Below are positions 1 to 8,241 of a DNA stretch of 33,890 nucleotides, in pieces. A program made the translations under genes and the position numbers. The stretch's first letter is position 1. Every line of letters begins with the position of its first letter. The DNA is from Nitrospira sp. (lineage in GTDB: Bacteria > Nitrospirota > Nitrospiria > Nitrospirales > Nitrospiraceae), in the NCBI GenBank assembly GCA_024998645.1, contig JACOEJ010000022.1, positions 1 to 33,890 on the forward strand. Reading direction: 5' to 3'. The notes beneath the pieces are model-generated. The model did no database searches and had not been told where the DNA came from. It worked only from the letters and a program-made list of their open reading frames with translations.

Positions 1-353
1 GCGGCCCATTCTGCCTTCGTCACCATCGGCCCGCGCGAATTGAGCATAGTCTGGGACCGCCGCCGCGCGGTGGTCACGATGATATTACGCCGCGTATCCT
101 GCGCAATGGGGGTGAAGTAACAGGTCACTCCCTCCGCTTTCAGCAACTCGATCATGACCTGACCGGTGTGGCCGCCGATAAATCCCAGCGCCATACTGTC
201 ACCGCCGAGCTGTCGAATCGCCCGCGACACATCGATCCCCTTCCCGCCGGCATAGAGGCACTCCCCTTTGACTCGGTTGGCATCGTCCACGCGCAGATCG
301 TCAACATCGAGAAAATGATCCAGTGCCGGATTAAGCGTAATCGTATAGATCAT
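1..353 (-). CDS. PfkB-family sugar kinase (1-phosphofructokinase type), 3' end beyond the window
   Basis: Only the N-terminal 117 or so residues are present; the gene continues past base 1. The protein begins MIYTITLNPALDHFLDV and has the glycine-rich segment LYAGGKGIDVSRAIRQLGG, which are the substrate-binding hallmarks of the LacC/FruK/PfkB branch of the ribokinase family. Such enzymes phosphorylate fructose-1-P, fructose-6-P or tagatose-6-P with ATP in the cytoplasm; the substrate cannot be chosen from this fragment. The start at 353 is fixed by an in-frame TAG four codons upstream. It follows fdsA on the same strand after 155 bp, so it may be the last gene of that transcript or have its own promoter. 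In M. tuberculosis a PfkB paralogue is encoded next to a Usp in the dormancy regulon, and Usp genes lie upstream here as well. Confidence 0.85.
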   Translation of the reverse strand, partial: MIYTITLNPALDHFLDVDDLRVDDANRVKGECLYAGGKGIDVSRAIRQLGGDSMALGFIGGHTGQVMIELLKAEGVTCYFTPIAQDTRRNIIVTTARRRSQTMLNSRGPMVTKAEWA

Positions 354-376
354 CTGGTCCGTCTAGCCCCGCAACA

Positions 377-398
377 CCCCCTCAGTTCAATGAGAGGG
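377..398. terminator. imperfect hairpin between fdsA and the sugar kinase gene
   Basis: CCCCCTCA (377-384) and TGAGAGGG (391-398) can pair with one mismatch across a 6-nt loop. There is no T-run on either side. It could attenuate the fds transcript before the kinase gene, but it is weak. The rest of the 155-bp gap shows nothing recognisable. Confidence 0.2.
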
Positions 399-508
399 TT
401 CCGTTTCCTGTTCGCCGTGCAGACAATACACGAACCCCATAGACCAAGGCTACGAGGCCCACATCACGACCTCCGCAGGAGCGTATAGCCGGCGTAGACG
501 TCGCACAC

Positions 509-3262
509 TCACGTGATCAATCGTACGTGGACAGCTTCCAGTTCCCGCTCATCATCGGCATCCAATTCTTCCCGATCAATAGGCTCGACCCGCACGACCG
601 ACACCTTATACTCGGGACAACGAGACTGGTCGTCTGAACTTGATGAGAGCAGCGAATTCACGTCACTCGCAGGAAAATGAAAGCTGGTAAAGAGTTGTCC
701 GGGCTGCACACGCTCACTGAACACCACAGGCAGAATCGCCTGCCCTCTCGGACTGACAAGCCGAGCCAGATCACCCGCTGCAAACCCCAGCCTGGCCGCA
801 TCCTCCGGATGCATCTCCAGCGCATCGACATCCACCACCTCAAGAATATCCGTCCGCCTCGTCTGCGCCCCGCAATTGTAATGCTGCAGGATCCGGCCGG
901 TGACGAGGGTAAAGGGATAGTCCTCCGTCGGCGACTCGCCGGGAGGAAGATAATCTACCCCGACAAAATGCGCCTTTCCTTTCGGGAACCGGTCGCGATG
1001 CATGAGCGCAGTCCCCGCATGTTCTCGCGCCGGCACAGGCCATTGCAGACCTGACGGTGCCTCCAGCCGGTCGTATGACACCCCGGCGAACATCGGCGTC
1101 AGCTGCGCGATCTCATCCATAATTTCTGACGGGTGGCGATAGTTCATCGGATAGCCCATGCGGGTCGACACCTCGCAGACGACCTGCCAATCCGGCAGAA
1201 CTCCTTGAGGCGGATCAACGGCCTTCCGAATGCGCTGGATCCGTCGCTCCAGATTCGTGAACGTTCCATCCTTCTCCATAAAAGCCGCGCCCGGCAATAC
1301 GAGATGCGCCATCTTCGCCGTCTCACTCATGAACAAATCCTGCACCACGAGGAATTCCAGCCGTTGCAGTGCTTCATGGACTTTCGTGAGATTGGGATCG
1401 GTCTGCGCCACGTCATACCCGATGATCCACAAACCTTTCAGCCGACCAGCCAACGCCGCGTCCCACATATCGGGCGTCTTCATACCCCGTTTCGTCGGCA
1501 AGGGACGACCTGTCACGACTTGATGCAACGAGCCGACGGCCGGATCATTCAAGGCCTGATACCCGGTGAAAAATGTGGGCAGACAACCGACATCGGACGC
1601 GCCTTGCACATTATTCTGGCCGCGAAGCGGATTGATACCCGTGCCCGGTTTGCCCAAGTTGCCGGTTGCCAGCGCCAGATCCACCAGCGCCATCACACCG
1701 TGGCTGCCCCAGCGATGTTCCGTGACACCCAGGCCGTGCACGCACAATGACCCGCCGCTCGTGGCATACCGCCTTGCCGCCTCGCGAACCAGATCGGCCG
1801 GCACACCCGTGATCTGCTCCGCCCATTCCGGAGTACAAAGCTCGACGGCCTTCAGCCAATCGTCCACCGCCTCGGTTCGGCTGTCGATGAATAGCCGGTC
1901 GAGCAAGCCCTCTTTCGCAATGACATGACCGATGCCGTTCAGAAGGGCGACATTCGTTCCAGGCTTGAGCGGCAGATGCAGCGTCGCCAGCCTAGCCAGT
2001 TCTGTCTTACGGGGATCGATCACAATGAGCGGAACACCCCGCCGGTGAGCCTGCTTGATCCTTGCGCCAACGACCGGATGTGATTCGGTCGGGTTGGCGC
2101 CCACCACCATGATGAGCTTGGCCTGATCAAGATCCTGGATCGAGTTGGTGGCGGCCGACGTACCAAGCGTCTCCATCATGCCGGTGACCGTCGCGCTGTG
2201 GCAGACCCGCGCACAGTTGTCGATATGATTGGTCCCCATCACACAGCGGATGAATTTCCCGAAGAGATAATTCTCCTCGTTCGTCCCCCGGCTGGAAGAA
2301 ATGACCGCCAGCGCATCCGGGCTGAACTCCGTCTTGATTCTGGTGAACTCATAGGCCAGGCGGTCAAGCGCCGCACCCCAGGAAATCGCCTGCCACGTGC
2401 TCCCGGTGCGCAGCATCGGCGTCTTTAGCCGGTCTTCCGCATAGATATAGGTCCAGCCGAATCGCCCCTTCATACAGGCATGGCCGTGATTGGAGGGACC
2501 GTCATCGACCGGCACCATTGTCACCACTCGCCCGTCCCGAAGACCGGCGTCGAACGTGCACCCCACACCGCAATAGGCGCAGGTTGTGCGGACCATCTGC
2601 GTCGGTTGTCCTTGCTGCTGAACTGACTTCTCTAGCAATGCACCGGTCGGACATTCCTTCACGCAGGCCCCGCAGGACACACAATTCGAGGTGGCAAACG
2701 CCGTGGAAGCCTCGCCGTAGAAACCCGCGCCGGCCATCGGCCTGGAGCCGAATCCTCGCCCGACCATCGTGAGGGCGAACGTCCCTTGAATTTCGCCGCA
2801 GGCCCGCACGCAGCGCGCGCAGGAAATACAGATGGCATTATCGAAGGTAAAAAACGGATTCGAGCTGTCCCGTACTTGCGCTCGACCAGCCGGCTGACGA
2901 TACCGGACACGGTCGAGCCCCACCGACCGCGCCAACTCCTGAAGCGCGACGGGCAGCGTCCCATCTGTCGGCTGCTCGGACAATAAAAGTTCCGTCACGT
3001 TCCGCCGCAGATGATCCAATTGCGCAGTCCGCGTGCGAACCACCATCCCTGCCTGTACCGGCGTCGTGCAGGACGCCGGCGTACCTTTCTGTCCATCCAC
3101 TTCGCAGACACAGAGCCGGCACGACCCGAAAGGCGCGAGATGTTCGGAGGTGCAGAGGCCGGGGATCGTCAGTCCCGCCCGCTTGGCAGCCGCGAACACG
3201 GTATCGCCCTCACAGGCCGTCACCGTCCGCCCATCGATGGTAATCAGCATGGATTCGCTCAT
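509..3262 (-). CDS. fdsA: NAD-dependent formate dehydrogenase, molybdopterin catalytic (alpha) subunit
   Basis: This is the catalytic subunit of a soluble NAD-linked formate dehydrogenase, oxidising formate to CO2 and passing electrons through Fe-S clusters to the FdsBG diaphorase. Order of domains in 917 aa: plant-type [2Fe-2S] domain (Cys37, 48, 51, 65); NuoG-like His/Cys cluster and two 4Fe-4S motifs (CISCARCVRAC, then CVSCGACVKECP) between about 140 and 210; the Mo-bis-MGD Fe4S4 motif CAYCGVGC near 228; the large molybdopterin domain; and a C-terminal dinucleotide-binding domain. The active-site motif RVCHSATV places Cys354, encoded by TGC, followed by His355, so this is the cysteine and not the selenocysteine form. 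Length matches the family (about 900-960 aa). The start ATG overlaps the fdsB stop by 4 bp, indicating translational coupling. Confidence 0.93.
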   Translation of the reverse strand: MSESMLITIDGRTVTACEGDTVFAAAKRAGLTIPGLCTSEHLAPFGSCRLCVCEVDGQKGTPASCTTPVQAGMVVRTRTAQLDHLRRNVTELLLSEQPTDGTLPVALQELARSVGLDRVRYRQPAGRAQVRDSSNPFFTFDNAICISCARCVRACGEIQGTFALTMVGRGFGSRPMAGAGFYGEASTAFATSNCVSCGACVKECPTGALLEKSVQQQGQPTQMVRTTCAYCGVGCTFDAGLRDGRVVTMVPVDDGPSNHGHACMKGRFGWTYIYAEDRLKTPMLRTGSTWQAISWGAALDRLAYEFTRIKTEFSPDALAVISSSRGTNEENYLFGKFIRCVMGTNHIDNCARVCHSATVTGMMETLGTSAATNSIQDLDQAKLIMVVGANPTESHPVVGARIKQAHRRGVPLIVIDPRKTELARLATLHLPLKPGTNVALLNGIGHVIAKEGLLDRLFIDSRTEAVDDWLKAVELCTPEWAEQITGVPADLVREAARRYATSGGSLCVHGLGVTEHRWGSHGVMALVDLALATGNLGKPGTGINPLRGQNNVQGASDVGCLPTFFTGYQALNDPAVGSLHQVVTGRPLPTKRGMKTPDMWDAALAGRLKGLWIIGYDVAQTDPNLTKVHEALQRLEFLVVQDLFMSETAKMAHLVLPGAAFMEKDGTFTNLERRIQRIRKAVDPPQGVLPDWQVVCEVSTRMGYPMNYRHPSEIMDEIAQLTPMFAGVSYDRLEAPSGLQWPVPAREHAGTALMHRDRFPKGKAHFVGVDYLPPGESPTEDYPFTLVTGRILQHYNCGAQTRRTDILEVVDVDALEMHPEDAARLGFAAGDLARLVSPRGQAILPVVFSERVQPGQLFTSFHFPASDVNSLLSSSSDDQSRCPEYKVSVVRVEPIDREELDADDERELEAVHVRLIT

Positions 3263-4752
3263 GATCGCAACCGGCTTCGAAACTCCACAGGAAATCGCTC
3301 CAGGGCTGACAGCACCGGATAGGGAGCCCTTCCACCCAGCCCACAGAGGCTAGTGAGCTTCATCGTGTCGCCCAACTCTGCTAGCAGCGAGAGGTCCGCT
3401 TCTGTCGCCTGTCCCGCTTGAACCGTTTCAAGGATCTCGCGTGCCCGCACGGACCCGATGCGGCAAGGCACGCATTTTCCGCAGGATTCATCCGCCACAA
3501 AGGCCATCAGATGCCGCGAAAGTTCCAGCATATCGGTCTCGTGGTCAAACACCACAATACCGCCATGCCCGAGAATCGCATCCGCCTGGGCAAACGCGTC
3601 GAAACAGATCGGAATATCCAACTGCGCATCCGTGAACAGACTGCCGAGCGGTCCTCCGACTTGCACAGCCTTCAGTCGCGCGCCATCCGCCATGCCCTGC
3701 CCGAATTGATCGAGCACTTCGCGGAGCGTGAGACCGAATGGCACCTCAATGAGCCCCGGCTGCTTCACTCGTCCGCCCAGTTGAAGAACGGCGGTGCCAC
3801 GCGAACCCTCTGTTCCCATCGAGGCATGCCAGGATCCGCCCCGCGCAAGGATGTTGGGAATGGTCGCAAAGGTGAGGACATTACTGACAATCGTCGGCTG
3901 GCCGTAGAGGCCGGACTGCGCCGGATGCGGCGGCCGCGCACGAACGACTCCGCGCCGCCCTTCAAGCGATTCCAATAAGGCCGTTTCTTCACCACATACG
4001 TACGAGCCCGCGCCCGACACCACCTCGATGGAGAATCGTCGCCCGTCGAATTCCAGCCACCCGGCTGCGTCCGCAGCCCGAATCGCGTCATGCAGGCAGG
4101 CTGTGGCTTTTGGGTACTCCTGACGACAGTAAACGTAGCCGGCCTGCGCGCCAATGGCCCGCCCGCAAATCAGCATGCCTTCGATCAGGCGGAACGGATC
4201 GCCCTCCATGATCATCCGATCACAGTAGGTTCCCGCATCGCCCTCATCGGCATTGGCGACCACATACTTGCGATCGGCCGTTGTCGTCGCAGCGACGTCC
4301 CATTTTTTCCAGACGGGAAAGGCAGCCCCACCCCGTCCACGCAATCGGGACGTCTTGATCTCCCGGATAATCGCTGAAGAGCTCAACTGTTGGGCCGTAC
4401 GGAGACCGGCAAGACCGCCGTGCGCCTGATAGGCTTCCGGCGACAAGGGCTCGGTTACCCCGAAAGTGGCAAAGGTATGTCTGGTCTGTTTGGAGAGAAA
4501 TGGGATTGTGGAAATCGGAAGACCACCGTCTCCTGCAAGAATCTTAGGGAGATCATCGGCGGTCACATGGCACCAAGCCAGGCGCCCATCAGGACTATCA
4601 CGCTCAACCATCGGCTCAAGAAAGAACGCGCCGCGGGAAGAAGTCCGTATAAGCTCTACTTCGGACCGTTGCCGCCAAGCCTCAGCGAGACGCTCCGCCC
4701 CGGCCGCACATGATGAGGTATCGTTGGAAAGATACAGCCTGACGCGGCTCAT
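3259..4752 (-). CDS. fdsB: NAD-dependent formate dehydrogenase, flavin/NAD-binding (beta) subunit, NuoF-like
   Basis: The FMN- and NAD-binding diaphorase subunit, homologous to NuoF of complex I, takes electrons from FdsA and reduces NAD+. The start is set at MSRVRLYL (4752) because this gives a 4-bp ATGA overlap with the fdsG stop; the open frame runs 34 codons further upstream inside fdsG. The 497-aa protein has an N-terminal thioredoxin-like segment, then the FMN/NADH-binding core with GRGGAAFPVWKKW near residue 139 and the NADEGDAGTYCDR segment, and a C-terminal N3-type [4Fe-4S] site CGKCVPC (Cys424, 427, 430) with Cys470. An N-terminal thioredoxin-like domain before the NuoF core is typical of FdsB and HoxF. 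The gene order G-B-A is that of known fds operons. Confidence 0.93.
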   Translation of the reverse strand: MSRVRLYLSNDTSSCAAGAERLAEAWRQRSEVELIRTSSRGAFFLEPMVERDSPDGRLAWCHVTADDLPKILAGDGGLPISTIPFLSKQTRHTFATFGVTEPLSPEAYQAHGGLAGLRTAQQLSSSAIIREIKTSRLRGRGGAAFPVWKKWDVAATTTADRKYVVANADEGDAGTYCDRMIMEGDPFRLIEGMLICGRAIGAQAGYVYCRQEYPKATACLHDAIRAADAAGWLEFDGRRFSIEVVSGAGSYVCGEETALLESLEGRRGVVRARPPHPAQSGLYGQPTIVSNVLTFATIPNILARGGSWHASMGTEGSRGTAVLQLGGRVKQPGLIEVPFGLTLREVLDQFGQGMADGARLKAVQVGGPLGSLFTDAQLDIPICFDAFAQADAILGHGGIVVFDHETDMLELSRHLMAFVADESCGKCVPCRIGSVRAREILETVQAGQATEADLSLLAELGDTMKLTSLCGLGGRAPYPVLSALERFPVEFRSRLRS

Positions 4753-5231
4753 CGATATCGATCCAAAAACCCGGCGATATCGCTTGGCCGGACACGCCCG
4801 TGCAACTCGCCGTCTATTCGTACGCTCGGCGACACAGCACAATTGCCGACACAAGACACCGGCTCTAGCATGAACCGGCCATCGGACGTCGTCTGGTCGA
4901 GGTCGATGCCCAGCTGCGATCGAATGGCCGCTACGACCAGATCACAGCGATTTGCGAGGCAGGACTCACCCAGGCACACCTGAATGCGATGTCTCCCGGC
5001 CGGCTGAGTATTCAGCGAAGGATAGTAGGACAGCACACCGGCTACATCAGCGTCGGTAACCCCTTGCGACTGCGCGATAGCCGGGATGAATCCTGGATCG
5101 ATGGATCCGCACACATCGTGGATCGCATGGAGCACGCGAAGGATGTTCGGGGGCGCGCCCTCTGCGGGCCGAGCACGGGTCAGGAGATCAACGAGATCGT
5201 TCGGCGGGAGCGTCTTCACGGCGTACCTCAT
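4749..5231 (-). CDS. fdsG: NAD-dependent formate dehydrogenase, gamma subunit (NuoE-like [2Fe-2S] thioredoxin fold)
   Basis: This is the small [2Fe-2S] subunit related to NuoE, the partner of FdsB in the NAD-reducing module. The cluster ligands are visible as CLGESC (Cys86, Cys91) and CVGNC (Cys127, Cys131), the C-X4-C...C-X3-C pattern of the thioredoxin-like ferredoxin fold. The length of 160 aa suits the family. The start is uncertain: ATG codons occur at 5267, 5243 and 5231, all inside the end of the upstream gene. I chose 5231 because it gives the smallest overlap (44 bp) and the family begins close to this point. The gene lies directly downstream of an unknown 468-aa gene and overlaps fdsB by 4 bp. 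Confidence 0.9.
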   Translation of the reverse strand: MRYAVKTLPPNDLVDLLTRARPAEGAPPNILRVLHAIHDVCGSIDPGFIPAIAQSQGVTDADVAGVLSYYPSLNTQPAGRHRIQVCLGESCLANRCDLVVAAIRSQLGIDLDQTTSDGRFMLEPVSCVGNCAVSPSVRIDGELHGRVRPSDIAGFLDRYR

Positions 5232-6594
5232 CGACCCCAACATGCCCACGCAGCACGTTATAGTCAAATGCCGACCGGCCGATACGAGACCAGCCTAGAT
5301 CGTGGCGTTCCATCTCATCCAGCAACCGGGCGACCTGTTCACGGCCGGCCGGCGTCGTGGCGGCATGGCGCGGCGTTTTGCCGCCCAGTACCGGCGCCTC
5401 CCGGTCGGTCCAATCCAGATAGGCGCGTTCCAGAAATGCCTGCAACAACGCCGTATCCTGCTCCGGGGTCACGACGACTCGCACCGGCTGCTCGGCATCA
5501 AGTTCTTCCTCACTCAACAGGTGTGGCGGAGGAACGGTCGCTTCTCCCCGGAAATGTAGCGAAAAACCTAAGGCCGAGGCCAGCTGGTGTTTCAGAGCAT
5601 CCAGCCGTTCACGCGAGTCGGTTTCCATCCATAGTTGAGTGGGCGTCAAGGTGAGCCGAGTGACGACCGCCGGCTTGCCCGCCTCAGCCGATTTTCGCTG
5701 GACCCACCGCACGCTCACGCTCGACCCACCCCGCACATCAATAGTCGCCGGATCGGCCTCCAGACCATTCATCCCGGCCAGGGTCTCACGAAGAAACTTG
5801 AATTCCCGATGTTCGTAGAGCGCGAACGAGTACAAATACGGCTGCCCATCGGAATTGCAGTATTGGATTCCAGCCACGACCTTGAACAGCGCTCTCAGGC
5901 GCATCTGGGAATAGACCCAGAGCAACTCATGTCCGAATCGCTTGGCAAACTCATGCCAGTCCCCGAGCTCGAACGACCCGGCATTGACTTCCCGTTGGCG
6001 CCGTAACGCACAGACGGCGTCGTACAAGGTCTTACCTTCTTCAGGAGAAAGCAGCAACGCGCTCCCGGCGAGCACAACCTCGTTTGTTTCAGGATCACCG
6101 GGTTGTTGCACGAATCGCGTCAGCAGCACCTGACCGGACTGAAGCCCACGAATAAAGTCACCGCCTTGAGCCTGATAGAGACGGCCGTTTCCCAAAGACC
6201 GGCAGGTCCACTTCTCCGTGGCTTCGCTGGCCTGCAGGATCTCGACCAGATCCATATAGGAATGTTTGAGCGGGTCCATCCAAGCCCGCTCTTCCTCAGG
6301 AATATGCTCGGTCACCACATCGCGCAACTGCTCGATCAGGCTCAGCTGCCCATCCTGGGGATAGTAGTCCGCATAGATCGTGAGCGTTGCGAGGTCGGCT
6401 TCCTGAGCAAACGGTGGAAGCGGGGCATTCCCGGCAAACTCAAAATATGGGCGTAAGGCCTGGCGCAAGGCACGATCCCGCTCTGCCGCAAACATCGGTC
6501 CAAGGGACAGCGCCTCCAGTCGAGCGACCAGACCATCCAATCCCGGCGGCAACGGCGCCCACACACCGGCCGTTGATTCATTCGCGAGCTTCAT
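5188..6594 (-). CDS. uncharacterised 468-aa protein in the formate dehydrogenase operon, LGGKTP motif near the C-terminus
   Basis: I do not recognise a family with certainty. The protein appears soluble, with no signal peptide or membrane segment. Near its C-terminus it carries a segment with APVLGGKTPRHAATTPAGR followed by a helix-forming QVARLLDEMER; this resembles the LGGKTP-x(8)-GR element seen in MbcA/ParS/Xre-antitoxin type (DUF2384) domains and in some SEC-C proteins. The middle part is rich in aromatic residues (YLYSFALYEHREFKFLRE). Its last 44 bp overlap fdsG and its start overlaps the DUF2934 gene by 17 bp, so it is very likely co-translated with formate dehydrogenase. It might be an accessory or maturation factor, but that is only inferred from position. 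The GGAAGAG before the ATG is a fair ribosome-binding site. Confidence 0.85.
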   Translation of the reverse strand: MKLANESTAGVWAPLPPGLDGLVARLEALSLGPMFAAERDRALRQALRPYFEFAGNAPLPPFAQEADLATLTIYADYYPQDGQLSLIEQLRDVVTEHIPEEERAWMDPLKHSYMDLVEILQASEATEKWTCRSLGNGRLYQAQGGDFIRGLQSGQVLLTRFVQQPGDPETNEVVLAGSALLLSPEEGKTLYDAVCALRRQREVNAGSFELGDWHEFAKRFGHELLWVYSQMRLRALFKVVAGIQYCNSDGQPYLYSFALYEHREFKFLRETLAGMNGLEADPATIDVRGGSSVSVRWVQRKSAEAGKPAVVTRLTLTPTQLWMETDSRERLDALKHQLASALGFSLHFRGEATVPPPHLLSEEELDAEQPVRVVVTPEQDTALLQAFLERAYLDWTDREAPVLGGKTPRHAATTPAGREQVARLLDEMERHDLGWSRIGRSAFDYNVLRGHVGVDEVRREDAPAERSR

Positions 6595-6793
6595 GAATCT
6601 CTTCCATCACGATCGTTTCCGCATCAAGCCAGTCTTCAAGATCCCGTCCTTCCCGGCGACCACGCTGATTCCACAATTCGTAAGCCTTCGCGGCGATACG
6701 ATCCCTCATGCCATCGGGCAATTCGATCGGATTGGCCGCGCGGGACGGTCGGCTGGCCGATGGATTCTTTCGCTTTCGGATCACGGTCGCCAT
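6578..6793 (-). CDS. DUF2934 small protein
   Basis: A 71-aa protein whose C-terminal half carries the DUF2934 signature: I(A)xxAYELWNQRGRREGRD, then LEDWLDAE. The function of this family is unknown; it is a short helical cytoplasmic domain often found beside stress genes. The N-terminus is basic (VIRKRKN). The start at 6793 is chosen for its strong GGGGGG ribosome-binding site five bases upstream; the open frame continues upstream but would overlap the preceding usp gene. It lies only 29 bp after that gene and overlaps the next one by 17 bp, physically bridging the stress cluster and the formate dehydrogenase genes. Confidence 0.85.
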   Translation of the reverse strand: MATVIRKRKNPSASRPSRAANPIELPDGMRDRIAAKAYELWNQRGRREGRDLEDWLDAETIVMEEIHEARE

Positions 6794-6822
6794 AATAGCC
6801 CCCCTGGTGAAAGACTGAACAC

Positions 6823-7782
6823 TTATGTGGACATTCCGAGCAACACCCGGCGGTGCCCCGCCCCAAATTTTGGGCTGCGTACCGTGAGCACCGGACAACG
6901 AGACTGGCGCAAGACCGCTTCCGCCACACTCCCGCTCAACGCATGAGACACCCCTCGACGCCCATGCGTCCCCATGACGATCAAATCAGCCGGAATCGTT
7001 CTGGCACTGTCGAGGATCGACTCAAACGGAGTCCCCCCTCGCACCTGCGAATCGGCTTGAATCTTGGCCTCAACCAGCGCCCGCGTCATTTCACCCAAGC
7101 GGGCCGTCAACCGCTCCCGCATCTCCTCCCGCTTCGCGCTATGCAAGAGCGTGAAGTCCAATCCGTAGGAGACGGGCTCCAGCACATGCAGCAGCGTCAG
7201 AGACGCGCTATGCCGTTGAGCCATCAGTGCGGCATACTCCACGGCTTCGAGGGAACAATCTGAGAAATCGATCGGGACCAGAATTCGATTGAGGCTGATT
7301 CCCCCGCACGCCCCCGCCTCCCCTGAAGACACCTCATCAGGGTCCATACGCACGGTGAGCACCGGACAAGGCGCGGTGCGAATAACTCGCTCTGCCGTGC
7401 TTCCGAGCAGCACATGCGCCAGCCCGGACTTGCCTTTCGTCCCGACAACCACAAGGTCTGAATCCTCTGCTTTCACGGCCGCCAACACCTCCTCACAAGG
7501 AATTCCTGTGGCAATACGTGTATGCAGGGAAATCCCGCGAGCCGATGCCCGCGCCTTCAAATCCACCAACTGCTTCGCTCCTGCCTTCATGAGCTCGCCG
7601 AGATAGACCTGGTTGACGGGATACTCCGGATTCATGCCGGGCGGGAACTCCAGCACCGTAAGCACAGTCAGCGTGGCCCGCCATGTGGCGGCCAAACAAC
7701 AAGCGTATTCCTCCGCCCGCAGGGCCCATTTAGAGAAATCGGTTGCCAGAAGAATGCGTGGTCTGTCGGTCTCTCCGCTCAC
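6823..7782 (-). CDS. tandem universal stress protein (two UspA domains)
   Basis: 319 aa with two UspA domains, at about 8-145 and 160-305. Both carry the ATP-binding pattern G-2x-G-9x-G-S: GTKG...GST in the first domain and GTHG...GSV in the second, so both should bind nucleotide. The domains begin with ILLATDFS and ILVPIDFS. The start is GTG at 7782, which overlaps the stop of the upstream cupredoxin gene (GTGA) and has GGAGG four bases upstream; the open frame reaches an ATG 19 codons further up but that would overlap. Usp proteins are cytoplasmic and help survival under energy limitation, hypoxia and other stress. This one belongs to the same minus-strand transcript as the usp at 8242 and probably the fds genes downstream. 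Confidence 0.93.
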   Translation of the reverse strand: MSGETDRPRILLATDFSKWALRAEEYACCLAATWRATLTVLTVLEFPPGMNPEYPVNQVYLGELMKAGAKQLVDLKARASARGISLHTRIATGIPCEEVLAAVKAEDSDLVVVGTKGKSGLAHVLLGSTAERVIRTAPCPVLTVRMDPDEVSSGEAGACGGISLNRILVPIDFSDCSLEAVEYAALMAQRHSASLTLLHVLEPVSYGLDFTLLHSAKREEMRERLTARLGEMTRALVEAKIQADSQVRGGTPFESILDSARTIPADLIVMGTHGRRGVSHALSGSVAEAVLRQSRCPVLTVRSPKFGAGHRRVLLGMST

Positions 7783-8207
7783 ACGGCCTCCACGTTCAAG
7801 AGAAGAAGCTCCCCGTTCATATTCGGATGGATCGAGCACCGGAATTCGTGGCGGCCAGGGCGGGACATATTGAACCGCACCGCCGCATCCCGCTTGGCAT
7901 CAAGGAAGACCCCCCCGACCCCTCGTCCATAGACAATCACCCCGTCTTTCTCTACCTGCGTCGGAATCCCTTCAAACATAGTTGAACCGAAATCGTGGCG
8001 CTCCGCATCCTCGTTCTTAATCCTGATCACCGTCGCCACACCGAGCCGGAGCGTGCTTTGCTTCGTCACAAACTTGAAATCCTTGATGGTGACGTCCACG
8101 ACCTGTTCAGATTGCGACCAGAGCGGAAGATCCGTCCCACTCCATAAAGCCCAGGTCACACCCAACACAATCGCCCATCCCCCCAGCCGTCCTCTCTGCG
8201 TCATCAT
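7779..8207 (-). CDS. exported amicyanin-like type 1 copper protein (cupredoxin)
   Basis: 142 aa. The N-terminus is a signal peptide or anchor (WAIVLGVTWALWSGTDLPLW), so the mature protein is periplasmic. The rest is a single cupredoxin domain with a complete type 1 copper ligand set: His71 in ERHDFGS, then Cys124, His127 and Met130 in FRCSIHPNM. The C-x2-H-x2-M spacing is the short ligand loop of amicyanin and pseudoazurin-like proteins. It should carry single electrons to or from a periplasmic oxidoreductase; the partner is not evident. It has AGGAGG nine bases before its ATG and shares a 4-bp overlap with the next usp gene, so a periplasmic electron carrier is translated with cytoplasmic stress proteins. 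Confidence 0.88.
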   Translation of the reverse strand: MMTQRGRLGGWAIVLGVTWALWSGTDLPLWSQSEQVVDVTIKDFKFVTKQSTLRLGVATVIRIKNEDAERHDFGSTMFEGIPTQVEKDGVIVYGRGVGGVFLDAKRDAAVRFNMSRPGRHEFRCSIHPNMNGELLLLNVEAV

Positions 8208-8241
8208 CGCGGCTTGCCTCCTTGATTGCAGATTGTTGTGA

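Noticed and set aside
2201..2203. Possible selenocysteine at the formate dehydrogenase active site
   Set aside because: The codon is TGC (Cys354), so no selenocysteine insertion is needed.
677..3353. Several plus-strand frames of 60-200 codons opposite fdsA
   Set aside because: They lie wholly antisense to a well-supported gene, lack ribosome-binding sites and show compositions typical of antisense frames in GC-rich DNA.
6823..6900. GGGGCACCGCC...GTTGCT before the DUF2934 gene as a sigma-54 site
   Set aside because: The GG to GC distance is 14 and not 10 bases, and it lies inside the end of the usp gene.
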